Made by a program: the position numbers and the translations under genes
Notes under the pieces: generated by a model
What the model was told of the DNA's origin: nothing
The model's input: the letters and a program-made list of their open reading frames with translations, nothing else
Database searches by the model: none
NCBI RefSeq assembly: GCF_009389715.1
Contig: NC_052401.1
Location: forward strand, 3,879,530-3,943,529
Length of the DNA: 64,000 nucleotides
Origin: Phoenix dactylifera
Lineage: Eukaryota > Streptophyta > Magnoliopsida > Arecales > Arecaceae
Direction: 5' to 3'
In this document: piece after piece, positions 39,227 through 51,575 of the stretch
Layout: each line of letters starts with the position of its first letter
Numbering within the stretch: the stretch's first letter is position 1

Positions 39227-39892
39227 CTAGAAGGAAAGAGGTGGCTCCTTCTTATAAGGCATAATCCTTTCCGCTATTTTTTCCAATATGGGACTAAAAT
39301 CCCGGATACCCCATCCGTCCCCAAACAATCTTAATGCTTATTTTTTAAATAAGATTTTAATAATATATTAGAACTCTTGTGGTGTTTATATATTTTTGGG
39401 CCTATCTATCTAAATGCTTGCATTTTTAGATAGGATGTTAACTTAATCACCATAGAACTTAGGCCTCCAAAACTTATGGTGTCTCTCCCTATAATTAGTA
39501 CATTTATTGCTTCAGCCTAATAGTGCAACTACCGGCTTCCCTTGAGCTCCTTGGACAATCTGAGTGCTTTTGAAGGAGCCTGAAGCTTGAATCCCATGAT
39601 TGCTAAGGTTATTAGGCGCATCAAGGAGAACTTCCTGCTCCAGACCTCACAGCTCTCAAGCGAAAAAGGCTTTAAACTTTGCTGCCATCAGAGCTATGAT
39701 AGCTTCTGAGCCACCACAGCATCTTTGTATTTCTTCTTCCTCTTTCGTCTCTTTGTTATCAATGCTTTCATCTCGGTCATACTCCTTGTATAATCTGTAT
39801 TAATTGGACCAAAAAGTTTTCCTTTTTCTTAGATAAATGACTAGAGATAGTGTGCACTAGTCTTGCTATGCAAAATCAATATATGTTGCCCA
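39227..39892. other. intergenic, no gene recognised
   Basis: No conserved coding sequence was seen. A plus-strand open frame at 39600-39803 is short and without motifs. Confidence 0.45.
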
Positions 39893-40365
39893 AACTCGTT
39901 TGGTTCGCGGAAAGAGGAGAGAAAAAAAGTATAGTCAACGGAAAAATAAAGAAATATGGCGATGCTCGGTAATTTTTTTTTTTTTAAAAAAAAGAGATGG
40001 AAAAGTAGTTTTTTCATGCGAATAAAATTCACACATTTCATAGAAAGAAAAATCCACGTGGAACATTGAAAAATCCAATTTTCATCTGCTGAGAATTGGG
40101 GTTTTTTTTTTTAAAAAAAGCATCCTTAACCTTTTGGATAAAATGAGAAAAGGACTTTCGCTTTACTAAATCATAATAGATATTTTATCTAATTTTCTAA
40201 GAAAAATATATGCTCAACTAAACATAAGCTACACTAAAATATACTATTTTTCTATTATCAATTAGATATGCAAAAAACATTTTTTCATGCATCATATATC
40301 TAGTCAACAGCATTCTAAAAAATATTTTAGTGAAAAAACATTCTTCTTGCGAACCAAACGAGACC
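39893..40365. mobile_element. diverged PIF/Harbinger-type MITE
   Basis: Ends AAACTCGTTTGGTTCGCGG (left) and TTGCGAACCAAACGAGACC (right) are imperfect inverted repeats matching the TIR of the MITE at 36.7 kb, with a similar overall length (about 473 bp). Terminal bases have mutated and the TSD is not clear. This is an older copy of the same or a sister family. Confidence 0.75.
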
Positions 40366-40785
40366 TCTGTACAGTATACAGTAATTTACATGAGGAGAGA
40401 TGACTTTTATTTCCTTCTTTTTACATTTAGATAGTTTTGAGGCATCTTCAAAGCATTATACAGCTTTCCAAATTTAATATGGAGTTTACTTAATCAAGGG
40501 TAACGCCAAGAATTTATTCTCTCTCTTAATAAACTTTATGTCTTTCGTTACGATTTTGACAAGTTTTAAGATAGGAACCGGTTTAAGTTATCACTTATGG
40601 CGATCACAGCCAGCAGTTTAAGGATGGATAGGAGAGCACCGGTTGTAAAACGGAGAAGATCTGGATTTATTAATCCATCAGTTGCGAACACACCAAACCC
40701 TTTCCTTTAAAAGGGAGAAAAAGAAAAAGACTAAGAAATAAAGAATGAGAGAAAAGATTTAAAGCATAATTTTAATATTTGACAA
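40366..40785. other. AT-rich spacer, nothing recognised
   Basis: Short spacer between a MITE and a LINE end; no coding or repeat signature was seen. Confidence 0.4.
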
Positions 40786-40829
40786 TTAATATGACATATT
40801 TTTTAGATTCTTATTCATAGTAAGAATGT

Positions 40830-41047
40830 TGCTTCGAGACGTCTGACGAGGGATGAAGGGGCATTTCAGGCCAAGCATGTATTTCGTGAAGCTAATGGGG
40901 TTGTGCATTGGGTGACCGCCTATGTGGCTAGTTATGCGGGCATCACTTTGTAAGCTGGGGATAAGAAGTTGTTCCGGATACTCTGAGATATTCTGTTTTT
41001 CTGATTTTATTGGATGCATTCGTATTCGTCAAGTATAGTTTGCCTGT

Positions 41048-41108
<61 letters not shown>

Positions 41109-41119
41109 TATATATATAC
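40830..41119 (+). mobile_element. LINE 3' end terminating in (TA)n
   Basis: The plus strand reads FQAKHVFREANGVVHWVTAY then VASYAGITL and a stop. The tail TCTGATTTTATTGGATGCAT is at about 40999-41018, then GTCCTATATA running into a (TA)n tract (41051-41119). The RNase H Asp of the ADW motif is changed to His. Confidence 0.78.
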
Positions 41120-42393
41120 ATATATACATACACACACACTAGATCATGACTACTAAGAATAAGATTGGGATCTTAACATCTCATCCTAGTTTTCTTCCTC
41201 AGATAGTGAATCAAGTAATGCAAACTTGAGTTAGCTCCAAAAGCTCTGTGCCAAATCCACCTTGCTGAGACTTTGATTAAGCCCAACATGACTTAACTTG
41301 AGTTCCAATTATATGACACCAACTCGGACCTCACTAGCTTGTAGTTTAGGCTCAAGAAAACAAATACTCTAATGGTCAGCCTATAAGCATGCGCCATCAC
41401 TTTTTACAAAAAAGTGCACTCCTAGAAAAAATTAGTCCGTGGAAACTAACTTATGAGAGGGGCTGGACTGACAAAAATTAATATCTTAAACTCATGAAGG
41501 AGATGGTGATATTATCTAATTCATAACCTAGTGCTCCAGAGACCCCACCACATCACTCCAGGATTGAGAAAGTTTTTTTTTAAAAAAGAGAGTGTCTCGA
41601 TCATGCTAGAAAAATTGACCAGCAGTCTACGTTTACTCCCCGCATCTTGTGGACATAATATAATTATACATACAAAATAGATTAGCTGTATATATTGAAA
41701 CAAAAATACCTAAGTAGAAAATAAACATAGCTGTGCATAGTATATTAGCTATTTGCAGGACTAAATATGAAATTCTAAGTGTATTTGCGATAAACATAAA
41801 ATGGGAATATATAGAACTACATAACAACTATATATAGGATTAAACATAGCTGCACATATTGCTTTTTAGGAAAGCTAATTGTATAGCTGATAGGTTGGCG
41901 GCTTAGGTAGCCAACTATGATGAGATAGGATTCACTATAGATCTTTTTACTTAATTTTTGAGTACTTTGTTTTTTAATTTTTATGAAAGTTTTTATGTGC
42001 AAATAGTTTAATTTAGTTGATTTTATATATATATATATATAATGCCAATCATAAGATGTTAAGTTTTGGTAAGAAATCAGGTGTTCATCAACAATAGCAC
42101 TCTGCTTTTGTGCTTAATTTACAAAATAAAAAAAGAAATTTAAGATCTACCGCCTACGATGTGTGGTATTTCATGTTTACTTTTTATTAACCGAAAATTT
42201 TATTTTTATCTTTTGATTTTATATATAATTAGCTGTGTACAAAATTGATACGGTATTAAAAAAAAATCATACTAGATAAAAAATATTGGATATATGTATT
42301 TCATATCAGTCTAAGTCCAGCGACATAAGCATACCATACTATACCGATTTGGATGAATGGCATGGATTATGCATTCAAAAAAATTTATATTAT
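41120..42393. other. AT-rich intergenic, nothing recognised
   Basis: No conserved coding sequence; a short (TA)n lies near 42025-42041. It ends at the left target duplication of the hAT element. Confidence 0.45.
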
Positions 42394-42639
42394 ACCGTAA
42401 GCAGTGCCGGCTCGAGCCTTAGGCGACTGAGGCGGTCGCCTAAGGCCCCCGACTGAAGGAAGGCCCCGTTTTGGCGCCTGCACTACTGCACAGCTATAGG
42501 CCTATAGCTTTCACATCCGCCTGCAACGCCGCCGCTACAGTGGGTTCCCGTCGACGGACACTCGGACAGCGAGACAAACTATGGCTATAGCCTATAGGTG
42601 AGTCGGTGACTGAGGTGAACCGTGAGCTGCAAGCCTACG

Positions 42640-43210
42640 ACAAAGACAACCAACGGACATTTCCTCCCCCACTTTCTCTTCTCTGAGTTCTCTTCCCCCT
42701 CCTCTTCTCAGTTCTCTCCCAGTGCTTTTTTTGTTTTTTGAACCTTCTGGGCAGTGACTCAGTCCTCTCCGGCTCTCCCCCCACCACCAGACTCCAATTC
42801 TTCTCCAGTTTCTTGATAACTCGACCATCGACGGGCGCTTCTTCGGTTCTTGGGCCGCCGGCCGCCCCTGCTCCGGAGTCCGGAGATCGGAGTCCGGACG
42901 TCCTGTCTACTCTCCTCGGCTCCTCGCCCTCCGGCCTCCGCTCTAATCCGCCTCGGCTCCTCGCCTCCTCGCCGCCGCCCGCCAGCCACCCCTGTTCCGG
43001 AGTCCGGACACTAGAGTCTGGACAATGGGACCTCCTCTCCAGAGTCCAGACTCCAGCAGTCCAGCTCTCCTTGGCTCCTCCGGCCTCCGCTCCTCGCCGT
43101 CCCCGGCTCATCGTCGTCCTCCGCAGCTCCGCTCCTCGCCGTCCTCGGCTCTTCGCCGTCCTCGTTAGCGGCGAGCGGTCCACCGTCCACCAACCACCGT
43201 CCTCCAGCTA
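42640..43210. other. GC-rich low-complexity block within the hAT element
   Basis: Rich in CTCCTCGCCGTCC-type and CCGGAGTCCGGA-type repeats, giving open frames in several frames on both strands (up to 182 codons on the minus strand) made of Ser/Pro or Arg/Gly/Glu. This is a composition effect. The source could be another captured gene leader, but no protein family is recognisable. Confidence 0.6.
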
Positions 43211-43639
43211 ATAGGCAAGAACTTAAGGTTGGTTTGCCGAAGTCCACCGTCCACGGGTCTCACTTTTTAACTAGCTTTGGGGAGACATGAGACATCACTC
43301 ATCACTCATCACTCATCTAATTTTTTTTAATGCTTTCTTTCTCTGTCTTCTCTCAAATATATTAGTTTTGGAGGAATGAGATACCAGGGGGCAGGGGCCG
43401 CTGAAGGAGAGAATAGTTTCATTTGAGGTCAGTAAGAGCATTTAGTTCTCATACCTTATTTTTGACATTCAGGGTTATCTTTTTGTTCTTCTTTTTGGCG
43501 TTCATATGATAAAGATTGAATCTTTTTTCCTATATTTGGTTTTTTCTGGAGAGTTTTGGGGTTCTTCACGCTTTTGATCATGCTTTGGATTGAGTTGAGG
43601 CTGGCTTTTTTTTTTTTAAGTCATTCTCTCCCCAAAAGT

Positions 43640-43920
43640 CCAAACTTCTAGACATCCTTTCAAAGTTTAGAATGGTTGTCATCTGAGAGAGCTAGGGCCG
43701 GGCAAATTTGTCTCGCACAGGTCTCTACATCTCAGAGAAATAATTGACCAATGCCCTCACCTCCCTATCGTGTTGAAGGCCACCCAGCTGGCTAAACCTT
43801 TTCTGCATCATGATGACTTCGAGCCTCTTCACTATGAAGTCTATCAACAGGCGGACAAAGGAGTCATAGTTGCTGGATGTAGCCACACCATATTGGGCAC
43901 TTCCAAGTTCCAACAAGCAA
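43640..43920 (-). pseudogene. COG4: captured COG4 (Golgi tether subunit) fragment
   Basis: The minus strand reads LLIDFIVKRLEVIMMQKRFS then QLGGLQHDREVRALVNYFSE, and after in-frame stops RPVRDKFARP, LSQMTTILNFERM and LDFWGEN. This matches the C-terminal part of plant conserved oligomeric Golgi complex subunit 4 as remembered. Exons appear joined or contiguous, with two stops, so it is not functional. It lies wholly inside the hAT element, consistent with transduplication. Confidence 0.8.
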
Positions 43921-44389
43921 TTTTTGCTTGCAATTTTTGTTGCTTACTCCTGAAGAGTTTCTTTAAAGATTGAACTTTTTTGATCAAAGATTGAGGTCTT
44001 TGGGTTTCATTGCACTTATTAAAAAAATTTTATAATTAAAAAAAAGCCTCTGTTACTGAGTTCGCCTTAGGCCTCCAAACGCATTGGGCCGCCCCTGACC
44101 GTAAGATACCAAGCTGGCATTTGTACGGATTAGAAAAATTTTGCTTGAATATACTATGCAGCAGTGAATCGACAGCGAAGAAGGGTAGCCATTTCTTGGA
44201 TCATTACCACCCTGTCGAAATTATCCGAAAGATTCGCAAAAAAGGGAATCTAGGCATAGATTAGTGAACCGCCCCGGCCACCCGATGCGCGCGCCGTTTC
44301 CTCGTCCTTCCGCCGACTTCTCCGCCTCCCGGTTCTCTCCATAAAACCCATTAAACCTATCTCGAAAACGCCAAGGCTTCGACGGAGAA

Positions 44390-45335
44390 GTGGAGGGGAG
44401 GAAAAAAGAGCGACAGTTTCCTCCCAAAATCTCCTCGTCTTGTTGTCTTCTTCCCTTCTCTTCCGTCCAATCCTTCGGTCTTGTCGTTCGTTATCGAGGA
44501 TTCCAATGCGGCCAGATCAGTTGATGATATCCAAGTTCGAACCTTGATTCGTTGTTGTTGGAGTTGGAGGAGCCCTAGGATCCTCTGCAGTGATTGGGAA
44601 GATAAAAAGGGATCGCCTTTCTTGCGCGAGGTCAGTTTGTTTATCCGGTACCCTGAGTTTCTGTTTTGGAGTGTCGGAATCTATCAGTTTTGTTTTTTTG
44701 AATTTTCTGATGATTTTGGTTGGTTTTGAGTAGAATTCTTTTTTTTTTATATATATTTTTGATGAGATGAAACACTATTTTTCGTTCCTTTTTTTGCTTG
44801 ATTTTTGAGTGTTTTCTGCATAGAAATCGAATAGCTTACTGAATAGATTCGGGATTTCAATCTAAAAGCGGTGTTTTTCTTTTTGGTTTTTAATTTTTCC
44901 ATGAAATATTATTTAAGCTTAATTTAGGGTGCTGGGATTTCTTGGGTTTCTGAGGCTGATTTTTTTGGTGTACTAAATTTGATTCTGACGAGATAAAATA
45001 GTATTTTTCATTCCTTTTTATTTGGCGGCTCTTTCAGTGTTTTCTGCAAGGAAATCGAATGGACTGCTGAATAGATTGTTGGATTTCAAGCAAATTAAAG
45101 ATGTGTTTTTTTCCCTTTGATCTCTTGAGTTGATCATAGATGTTGAGCGTAACTTCAGTTTGATATTTCTTGTATGGTTGTTTTAAGGGTATAAAACTGA
45201 TGCATAAAGTTTAATCGGATTGGAAAAACTCTGCCAACTGTTCACAGGATGATGGTTTTCATAGCAAGGATCAAAAAGAGGTGCTTTTTATAAATTTAAG
45301 GGTGTTGGAGAGTTTGGAATTATAACAGGATTGAG
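44390..45335 (+). promoter_or_regulatory. GT14 gene leader with 5'-UTR intron
   Basis: CT-rich probable first leader exon (about 44390-44630) ends GCGCGAG before GTCAGT (donor 44631-44632). A likely acceptor, TATAACAG, ends at 45328, leaving GATTGAG directly before the start codon; TTCACAG near 45248 is an alternative. The hAT element ends only about 290 bp upstream of this leader, so it may sit in the promoter. Confidence 0.5.
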
Positions 45336-48300
45336 ATGAAGCCGAGGAGGAAAGGGGATGAAGAGGAGGAAGAGCTGTGGGCAAACTCTCCAAGAAAGGA
45401 TGCGCTGCTTAGGCTGATAAAGATTGTTACGGGCGTAGTTGTTTTCATGGCTGGGGCAGTTCTAGGCTTGTCATGGGGTGTGCGTTTCAATCCGCACATA
45501 GCACAGACTGAAATCTTCTTCCCGACAAAGCCATACGCAAAAGAGTGTGGGAAGGTTACCATGAACCTTAAAGATTTCCTTGAGCCATGCCATTTGATGC
45601 ATGGGATGACAGATAAAGAACTCTTTTGGAGGGCTTCAATGGTATCCAAGATAAAGAAGTATCCATTCAACAGAGTGCCAAAGGTGGCCTTCATGTTTAT
45701 GACGGAAGGACCTCTACCATTCTTTCCATTGTGGGATAGGTTTTTCAGAGGCCATCAAGGGCTCTTCACAGTGTATGTGCATGCATATCCAGGGTACACA
45801 CTTAAGGTCCCTGAGACCTCTTTCTTCTATGATCACCAAATTCCAAGTGAGGTACAATTTTTCATATGATCTTATTTGTGTTTAATTGGTTTATTTATCA
45901 CATATTTTGCTTGATCTGCTGTTCTGAAACTCATGCCATGTTTTTCAATCTATCATAGAGGGTGTTCTGAAGATACAGTAGTGCATCACCATTGTTGATT
46001 TTTTCATATGATTTTATTTGTGTTTAATTGGTTTATTATCACATATTTAGCTTGATCTGCTGTTCTAAAACTCATGCCATGTTTTTCAATCTATCATAGA
46101 GTGTGTTCTGAAGATACATTAGTGCATCACCATTGTTGAGAGTTGCTGAATATGTTTACTAGTGACAATGGTAAAAGCGAAGATATCTAAAAGTAATTTC
46201 AGTTAGTATTACGATGGAGACACAGCAACCAAGTATTTTTGTAACTACAGAAAAAATTTCCATAAAATCAGATTTTTCTGAGATATAGTTATTTACAACA
46301 AAGTTCCAAATGATCTCATTTTTCTGAGATAATAGTTATTTTGAATTCTTATAGGAATTTTATTCTATATTCTTACTTTGCGGTATCCTTTCTGAAAAAT
46401 TTGCATGCTGCTGCTTTCCCGTATCTTTTATGAAATAGAATTCCCAAGCACATATTGTTTCTGATTTTCTTATTTATCTTCTTAAATTCTGTGCGCTTAG
46501 AATTGACACAATTATCTGTAGTGGCCTCCTTGGTGATGGAGTGTAATTTTGTATAAGATTTGGTAACTCACCAAAGTGGTGTACTTGAATTTTGGAATTT
46601 GTAAATCAAACTATGTATGCTTTCGTGTGGTCAACCTTTCTAGTTCTCTCCGAATTTCTCTGTTATTTTGAGGGTTGTTTAAACTAGTAAACAAAACAGT
46701 GCATGCAGTATGGTCAAAAAATAGCCATCAAGCTTAATGCCTCAATTCAAGCTAATAATCATTATGATTCTTTCTGCTGAGTTAAGGGAAAATGTCAGCA
46801 AGAACAATATGAATATACTTCTGTTATATTCTTCCAACTGCCATTCTTTTATTTTGGCAAAAAGCATCTACCTTTTCCTCTGTACCCTTGGCGACGATCA
46901 ATCTTGATTGTAGAAATGGCCTATGATCTGTATCATCAAAGCAGAGATCATTATATGATCTTGTCTATCCTGATCCTTAACTGTTTTCTCTTTGTCCTGT
47001 TCCAGTTTCCATGTTGAACTATTAACGATACAAAAATATCTCCTATAATCTACCCTTGTTCTCATTTTGGATTTTGAATTCCAAAATCTGGTTCTTGAAT
47101 GAAATTCATTTTGTCAACATACTTCCATGGAGATTGCTTGCATCTTTTTCCTAGTTAAGTAATGTGAGTTAATCTTTTAACAAGACATGTAATCACTTGA
47201 TTTATTAAGAAGAAACACTTCCATATTCACCATTGAAATAGAACTTTTTTGTCCCACAATTAGTAGATGTACATCCATAACTTTAAATCTTGTCAAGGCC
47301 TGTAGTATTAGTTCATGCTTTCTATATACGATACTTAAATTAATTGCTGGTCCTGCCTGAACTGCTTTAAATTTATTACATTAATATGGGTCGGGGCTGG
47401 GAACCCCTTCCTGTTACAGAGTTGGTGTATGAGTAATCGAGATACAAATGGTGCAGATTCCATAAGATGGTACGGGTTTGTTTCATATAATGTTGGTTTG
47501 TAAACCAGACCATATTGTTTTTATGCTTGAATAGGTTCTTATCTAATTGTGTCTCTTCTATACTTTTTTTCTTAAACTCTAAGCTTTAATCTAATATGCT
47601 TTTGCTTCATGTTAGTATGATGAGTATATGCTGAGGATAACTTTATCTCCAACTAACATGGGCCTTTAGTATCACTTTGGATCCTAAATTCATTTAGATG
47701 GGTCATTTTTATGTTTTGACTGTTTGGCATGCCTCTTCCTGTTACATTTTTTTTTTAATCAGCATAAATATAAAAGATATAGTTTCTTTTTCCAGTGTAT
47801 CTTAGCTTGCTTATTGTGTTTATATTTTAGTAGTGCACTTTATCTTTTTGCCATAGCATTTCATTGTTGGCTGTTCAGCATGGTAAAACACATTAAAATT
47901 TTTTAATGGATATAGTATAAAAAGTAAAAGATATAGGGTTTCTTTATCTTCAGCTGTACGAGTTCTCTGTCCAGTGGCATCAGCAGCAGTAATAATTTTT
48001 CAAAAAGTTTTATTCTATAAATTTCAAAAATAGTGTTTTTTAATAGGCATTCCAAATGAAGTTAAGTTTATATTTCTGCAAATTTTTTTGCTTTATTGTC
48101 TTCTCAGTAAAGATGTTCTCATCCAAGATTGAATGAATATCAGAAACTCGTAAAAATTAAGATGTTGCACACTATACTTGTAAACAATTGTGAATTTAAC
48201 ATGACAGAAGCCTTGGTTGAATTGAAGCATTCTCTTTATGAAGACAGCTCAGCTGAACTGTGTTTTTATTTGCTGTTTGTATGCAGAAAACTAAACGGGG

Positions 48301-48928
48301 TTCGATATCACTGGTAGATGCGCAAAAGCGCCTCTTGGCCAATGCTTTGCTGGACTTATCCAATGAGCGCTTTGTTCTGCTCTCCGAGAGTTGTATACCA
48401 GTCTTTAATTTCCAAACCATCTATAATTACCTCATCAACTCTGCATACAGCTTTGTTCAGTCTAATGATGAAAACCCAATCCAAGGCCATGGAAGTTATA
48501 ACAGCCGCATGGCCCCTGAAATAAAGCATTCTCAATGGAGAGAAGGAACTTGGTGGTTTGAAGTCAAGCGCTCACTGGCGGTGAATATAGTCGCAGACAA
48601 CAAATACTACTCTATTTTCAGGAAATACTGTAAAATTACTTGTTACCCTGATGATTCCTACATCCCTACATACTTGAACATGCTTGATGGGATCTTGAAT
48701 GCGAACCGGACAGTTACCTGGGCTGACTGGTCCAAAAGAGGTCATCACCCTGCAACGTATGGAAGCGAAGACATTACAGAGGGCCTCATCCAGTCTATCA
48801 GAAATAATGGGACCATCTGTACATACAACTCCAAACCAAGTTCTGTCTGTTTCCTTTTTGCGATGAAGTTTTCTCCTGATGCATTGGAACCCCTACTCAA
48901 CCTCGCTTCAATGGTTATGAAATTCTAA
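45336..48928 (+). CDS. GT14 glycosyltransferase (core-2/I-branching, DUF266, BC10-like)
   Basis: Probable Golgi type II membrane glycosyltransferase of the plant DUF266/GT14 group, whose rice member BC10 affects cell-wall properties; the substrate of this copy is unknown. Exon 1 is 45336-45851 and exon 2 is 48287-48928, joined in frame (IPSE then KTKRGS) to give 385 residues. It has a basic/acidic cytosolic head (MKPRRKGDEEEEE), one membrane segment at about residues 28-47, then the catalytic domain from about residue 115: KVAFMFMTEGPLPFFPLWDR, FTVYVHAYPGY, LLANALLDLSNERFVLLSES, AYSFVQS, MAPEI..SQWREGTWWFEV, CYPDDSYIPTYL, TVTWADWS, NVCFLF-like SSVCFLF. The single intron (2.4 kb) carries a 142-bp tandem duplication near its 5' end. 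Length and domain content look complete. Confidence 0.92.
45861..46142 (+). repeat. 142-bp tandem duplication in the GT14 intron
   Basis: Two adjacent copies (45861-46002, 46003-46142) share TTCATATGAT.TTATTTGTG, CTTGATCTGCTGTTCT and GTGCATCACCATTGTTGA with few differences. They begin 9 bases after the 5' splice donor. Confidence 0.9.
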
Positions 48929-49400
48929 ATTCTTTTTCTGCAGCTCTCCTTTTGCTCAGCCCTCGTTCCTTCCTCTCCCTCTTCTCTGATCAACACAGGA
49001 ATTATACTTTTCTCATTTATGCATTCTTACCTTCTGTGTATTTGGATCAGCGGAGGTTTCAAGCATGTGTTTTATGGTACTAGGAGCTTGAGTTGAAAAG
49101 TCAGATCATCCCTAAGTTTAATTGAGAGGATAGATGGATCACCAAACACGAAACGTCTCCATTATATTTTCTTTTCCCCAGATTTTGCTTTGTGAGATAT
49201 GTATTCAAAGAGTAATTTGAAATTCTGCTGCAGAATGTATAGTGATGCAAACTCGTTGTTTGTTAGGTGATCATACAGTGAGTAATGTTAAAGTAAATTT
49301 GATCTCTTTACTTGTCTTAGTATATCTGTATTAGCTCAAATAACTGTAACCTGTTCTTGAGAAAACAGATTTACAAGTTGGTTCATGGTTACTAGGCCAA
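48929..49400 (+). other. GT14 3' UTR / flank
   Basis: Sequence following the stop codon, with conserved counterpart at 38057-38420. Candidate polyadenylation signals are AT-rich and not uniquely assignable. Confidence 0.5.
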
Positions 49401-51007
49401 GGGATGATGGATCCATGGATACTACCATGCTAAAATTTCAGAATTGGAGAATGCAAAGAGGGAAGTGAAAAACCAGATCACCAAGTATTTTAAAGATCCT
49501 CCAAGCATTCTAATGTTGTTTGTTCTTATTTTCTGGCTATCCATGACACTATGCAGCTTAACAAGTTTAGCATTTAAGAAGTAATAAATGACTAGGTAAT
49601 AAGCTTCTTCTGTAAGAGTAAGAGAAAGTGATAAGAATCAATAAGCTCTGGAGTATGAGAAGAAGCAAAGCGATAATGAGGCAGTAGGTGAAGAGGAGAA
49701 AGTGATGACCCCACTAAACGAATAGGGGAAAAATCTCTGAGTCTCTCTGAGATGATGTGACCAATGTATCTTAGACGAAGAAGGCACTAGGACAAATGCA
49801 GCCCTCATTTTATCAGAGGTGAGGATGGAACAGAAGTCTAGATAGAACAGGTCCTTGTACACGAGTTGATCTCGAAAAGAAGGCCTTTTTTAAAAAGAGA
49901 CTTTTTGCCCTCCCTTGAGCTTTTCAAGGGTGCTGCATCTTTTTTTCTTGAGTGAGTTGCAACTATAATGGCAATCCATACCAATTATGGAAGATACATA
50001 GTGAATATTGGTATGCATTTTTGCAGGTTTTTATATGAAATGCAATGTTTTATCTTCCACAACGCTTGTGGATTATCAGTGTTCTGTGCCATGATTTAAA
50101 TTATATAAAAGTCAAATCTAATTGTTCTTTGTTTTGTGCCATGAATCGTCTCTTACTCATGGCATAAAATTGTGACTCAAAATTTAAATCAGCCAGCTTT
50201 CTTCTGAACATCACTCACCAAAATATTTCTGGTAATATGCATTCAGTCTTTTCATACTCAATATTTTCATTTGCAGATGGTGATCCCACATATTAGTTGA
50301 TAAGGTTGCATATGTAAGATTTTGCTAAGTTGTAGTGAGAAGACACTTGGAAGCTAGTGTTGCAAGGTAATTGCATTCATGTCCTGCATATCAGGTTGAT
50401 TAGTTACTATAGGAAGCAGTTATTCTGTCAGCATGGTATGTGCAACAGCTTGGCCTCCATATTGCCTGCAGTGAAATTTTATCCTTAGATGCCAATATGA
50501 ATCATCTAATGTAAAATTAATAGATAGTTGGTGAGGTGTTTAAGGTTCAGATAAACTGAATTCGTCTTCGGAAGTCATATTGAGTGTAAGAATCAAAAGA
50601 GCAAGCTACTCAGTGTAGAAACAAAGAGTGCGACGGACGCGAAAAGGTTGTAGTACATGAATTTATATTTCTGTTTCTGGAGGTGATATTGGATTAAAAT
50701 CAGATGGTCTTTTCTCATAAGAAAACCAAAATCCTATGTGAAAGCAACAGAACTAAGTCTTCTCCAAAGCTAAGACAAAGCTGACAGGTGGAACAACTAT
50801 TAGCCATTTAAATGGAATTCCAATTAATCTAAGTCTTATCCAAGCTACAAATTATAACTTAAATTGATCAGACTTATATTTTATAGTTAAAGTAAGTAAA
50901 GCCTTGGTTCCCTTCCAAAGGAATCAATTAAAGAAAATGAATCTTAATGTCTGAGTTACTAGAAGGGAGGAGAGAAGATCATTGCAATCAAAAACCACAG
51001 ATACATT
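49401..51007. other. intergenic, nothing recognised
   Basis: AT-rich, no conserved frame, no transposon ends seen. Confidence 0.45.
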
Positions 51008-51575
51008 CAGCATTCCTATGAATGCAAATCAGCATGATAAAATTCCTTGAATTAATGGTTAAGCAGGATGCATAATAAAGTTGACGCAAATTTATGAAAC
51101 ATGGCTTGTTATTTATATCAATATGTCAATGTTTTAGGATATTAAATCCCAAAAGCAACAAGAAAAAGGAAGATCCAAGTCAAGGATAAAAGCTAAATAT
51201 TCTGGTTATTCCATATTAAAGCAATCTGTGCACCACTTAAACCACCATAATCAAGCACACGTATAAGTCTATGCAATACATTGTATTGCAAATCAGCATT
51301 CCTATGAATGCAAATCAGCATGATAAAACTCCCTGAATTAATGGTTAAGCAGGATGCATAATAAAGTTGACGCAAATTTATGAAACATGGCTTGTTATTT
51401 ACATCAATATGTCAATGTTTTAGGATATTAAATCCCCAAAGCAACAAGAAAAAGGAAGATCCAAGTCAAGGATAAAAGCTAAATATTCTGGTTATTCCAT
51501 ATTAAAGCAATCTGTGCACCACTTAAACCACCATAATCAAGCACACGTGTGAGTCTATGCAATACATTGTATTGG
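51008..51575. repeat. 286-bp tandem duplication
   Basis: Copies at 51008-51293 and 51294-51575, each beginning CAGCATTCCTATGAATGC and ending near CAATACATTGTATTG. They differ at only a handful of positions (for example ATTCCTTGA/ACTCCCTGA, CGTATAAG/CGTGTGAG), so the duplication is recent. It lies between the GT14 gene and the 3' side of the DUF538 gene. Confidence 0.93.

Larger units (their letters stand above)
42402..44097. mobile_element. non-autonomous hAT element carrying a captured gene fragment
   Basis: A 1,696-bp element with ends CAGTGCCGGCTCGAGCC / complement of CAGGGGCGGCCCAATGCG and subterminal GCCTTAGGCGA / GCCTAAGGCGA inverted repeats. It is flanked by a perfect 8-bp target duplication, ACCGTAAG (42394-42401 and 44098-44105), diagnostic of the hAT superfamily. 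There is no transposase. Inside are a very GC-rich low-complexity block (42640-43210) and a COG4 gene fragment (43640-43920, minus). Confidence 0.92.

Noticed and set aside
42635-43211. Long open frames on both strands (182 and 157 codons)
   Set aside because: Low-complexity GC-rich DNA inside a hAT element; frames overlap on both strands and lack any family signature.
48129-48260. In-frame extension upstream of GT14 exon 2
   Set aside because: The frame runs back through the acceptor into the intron; family similarity begins only after the splice site at 48287.
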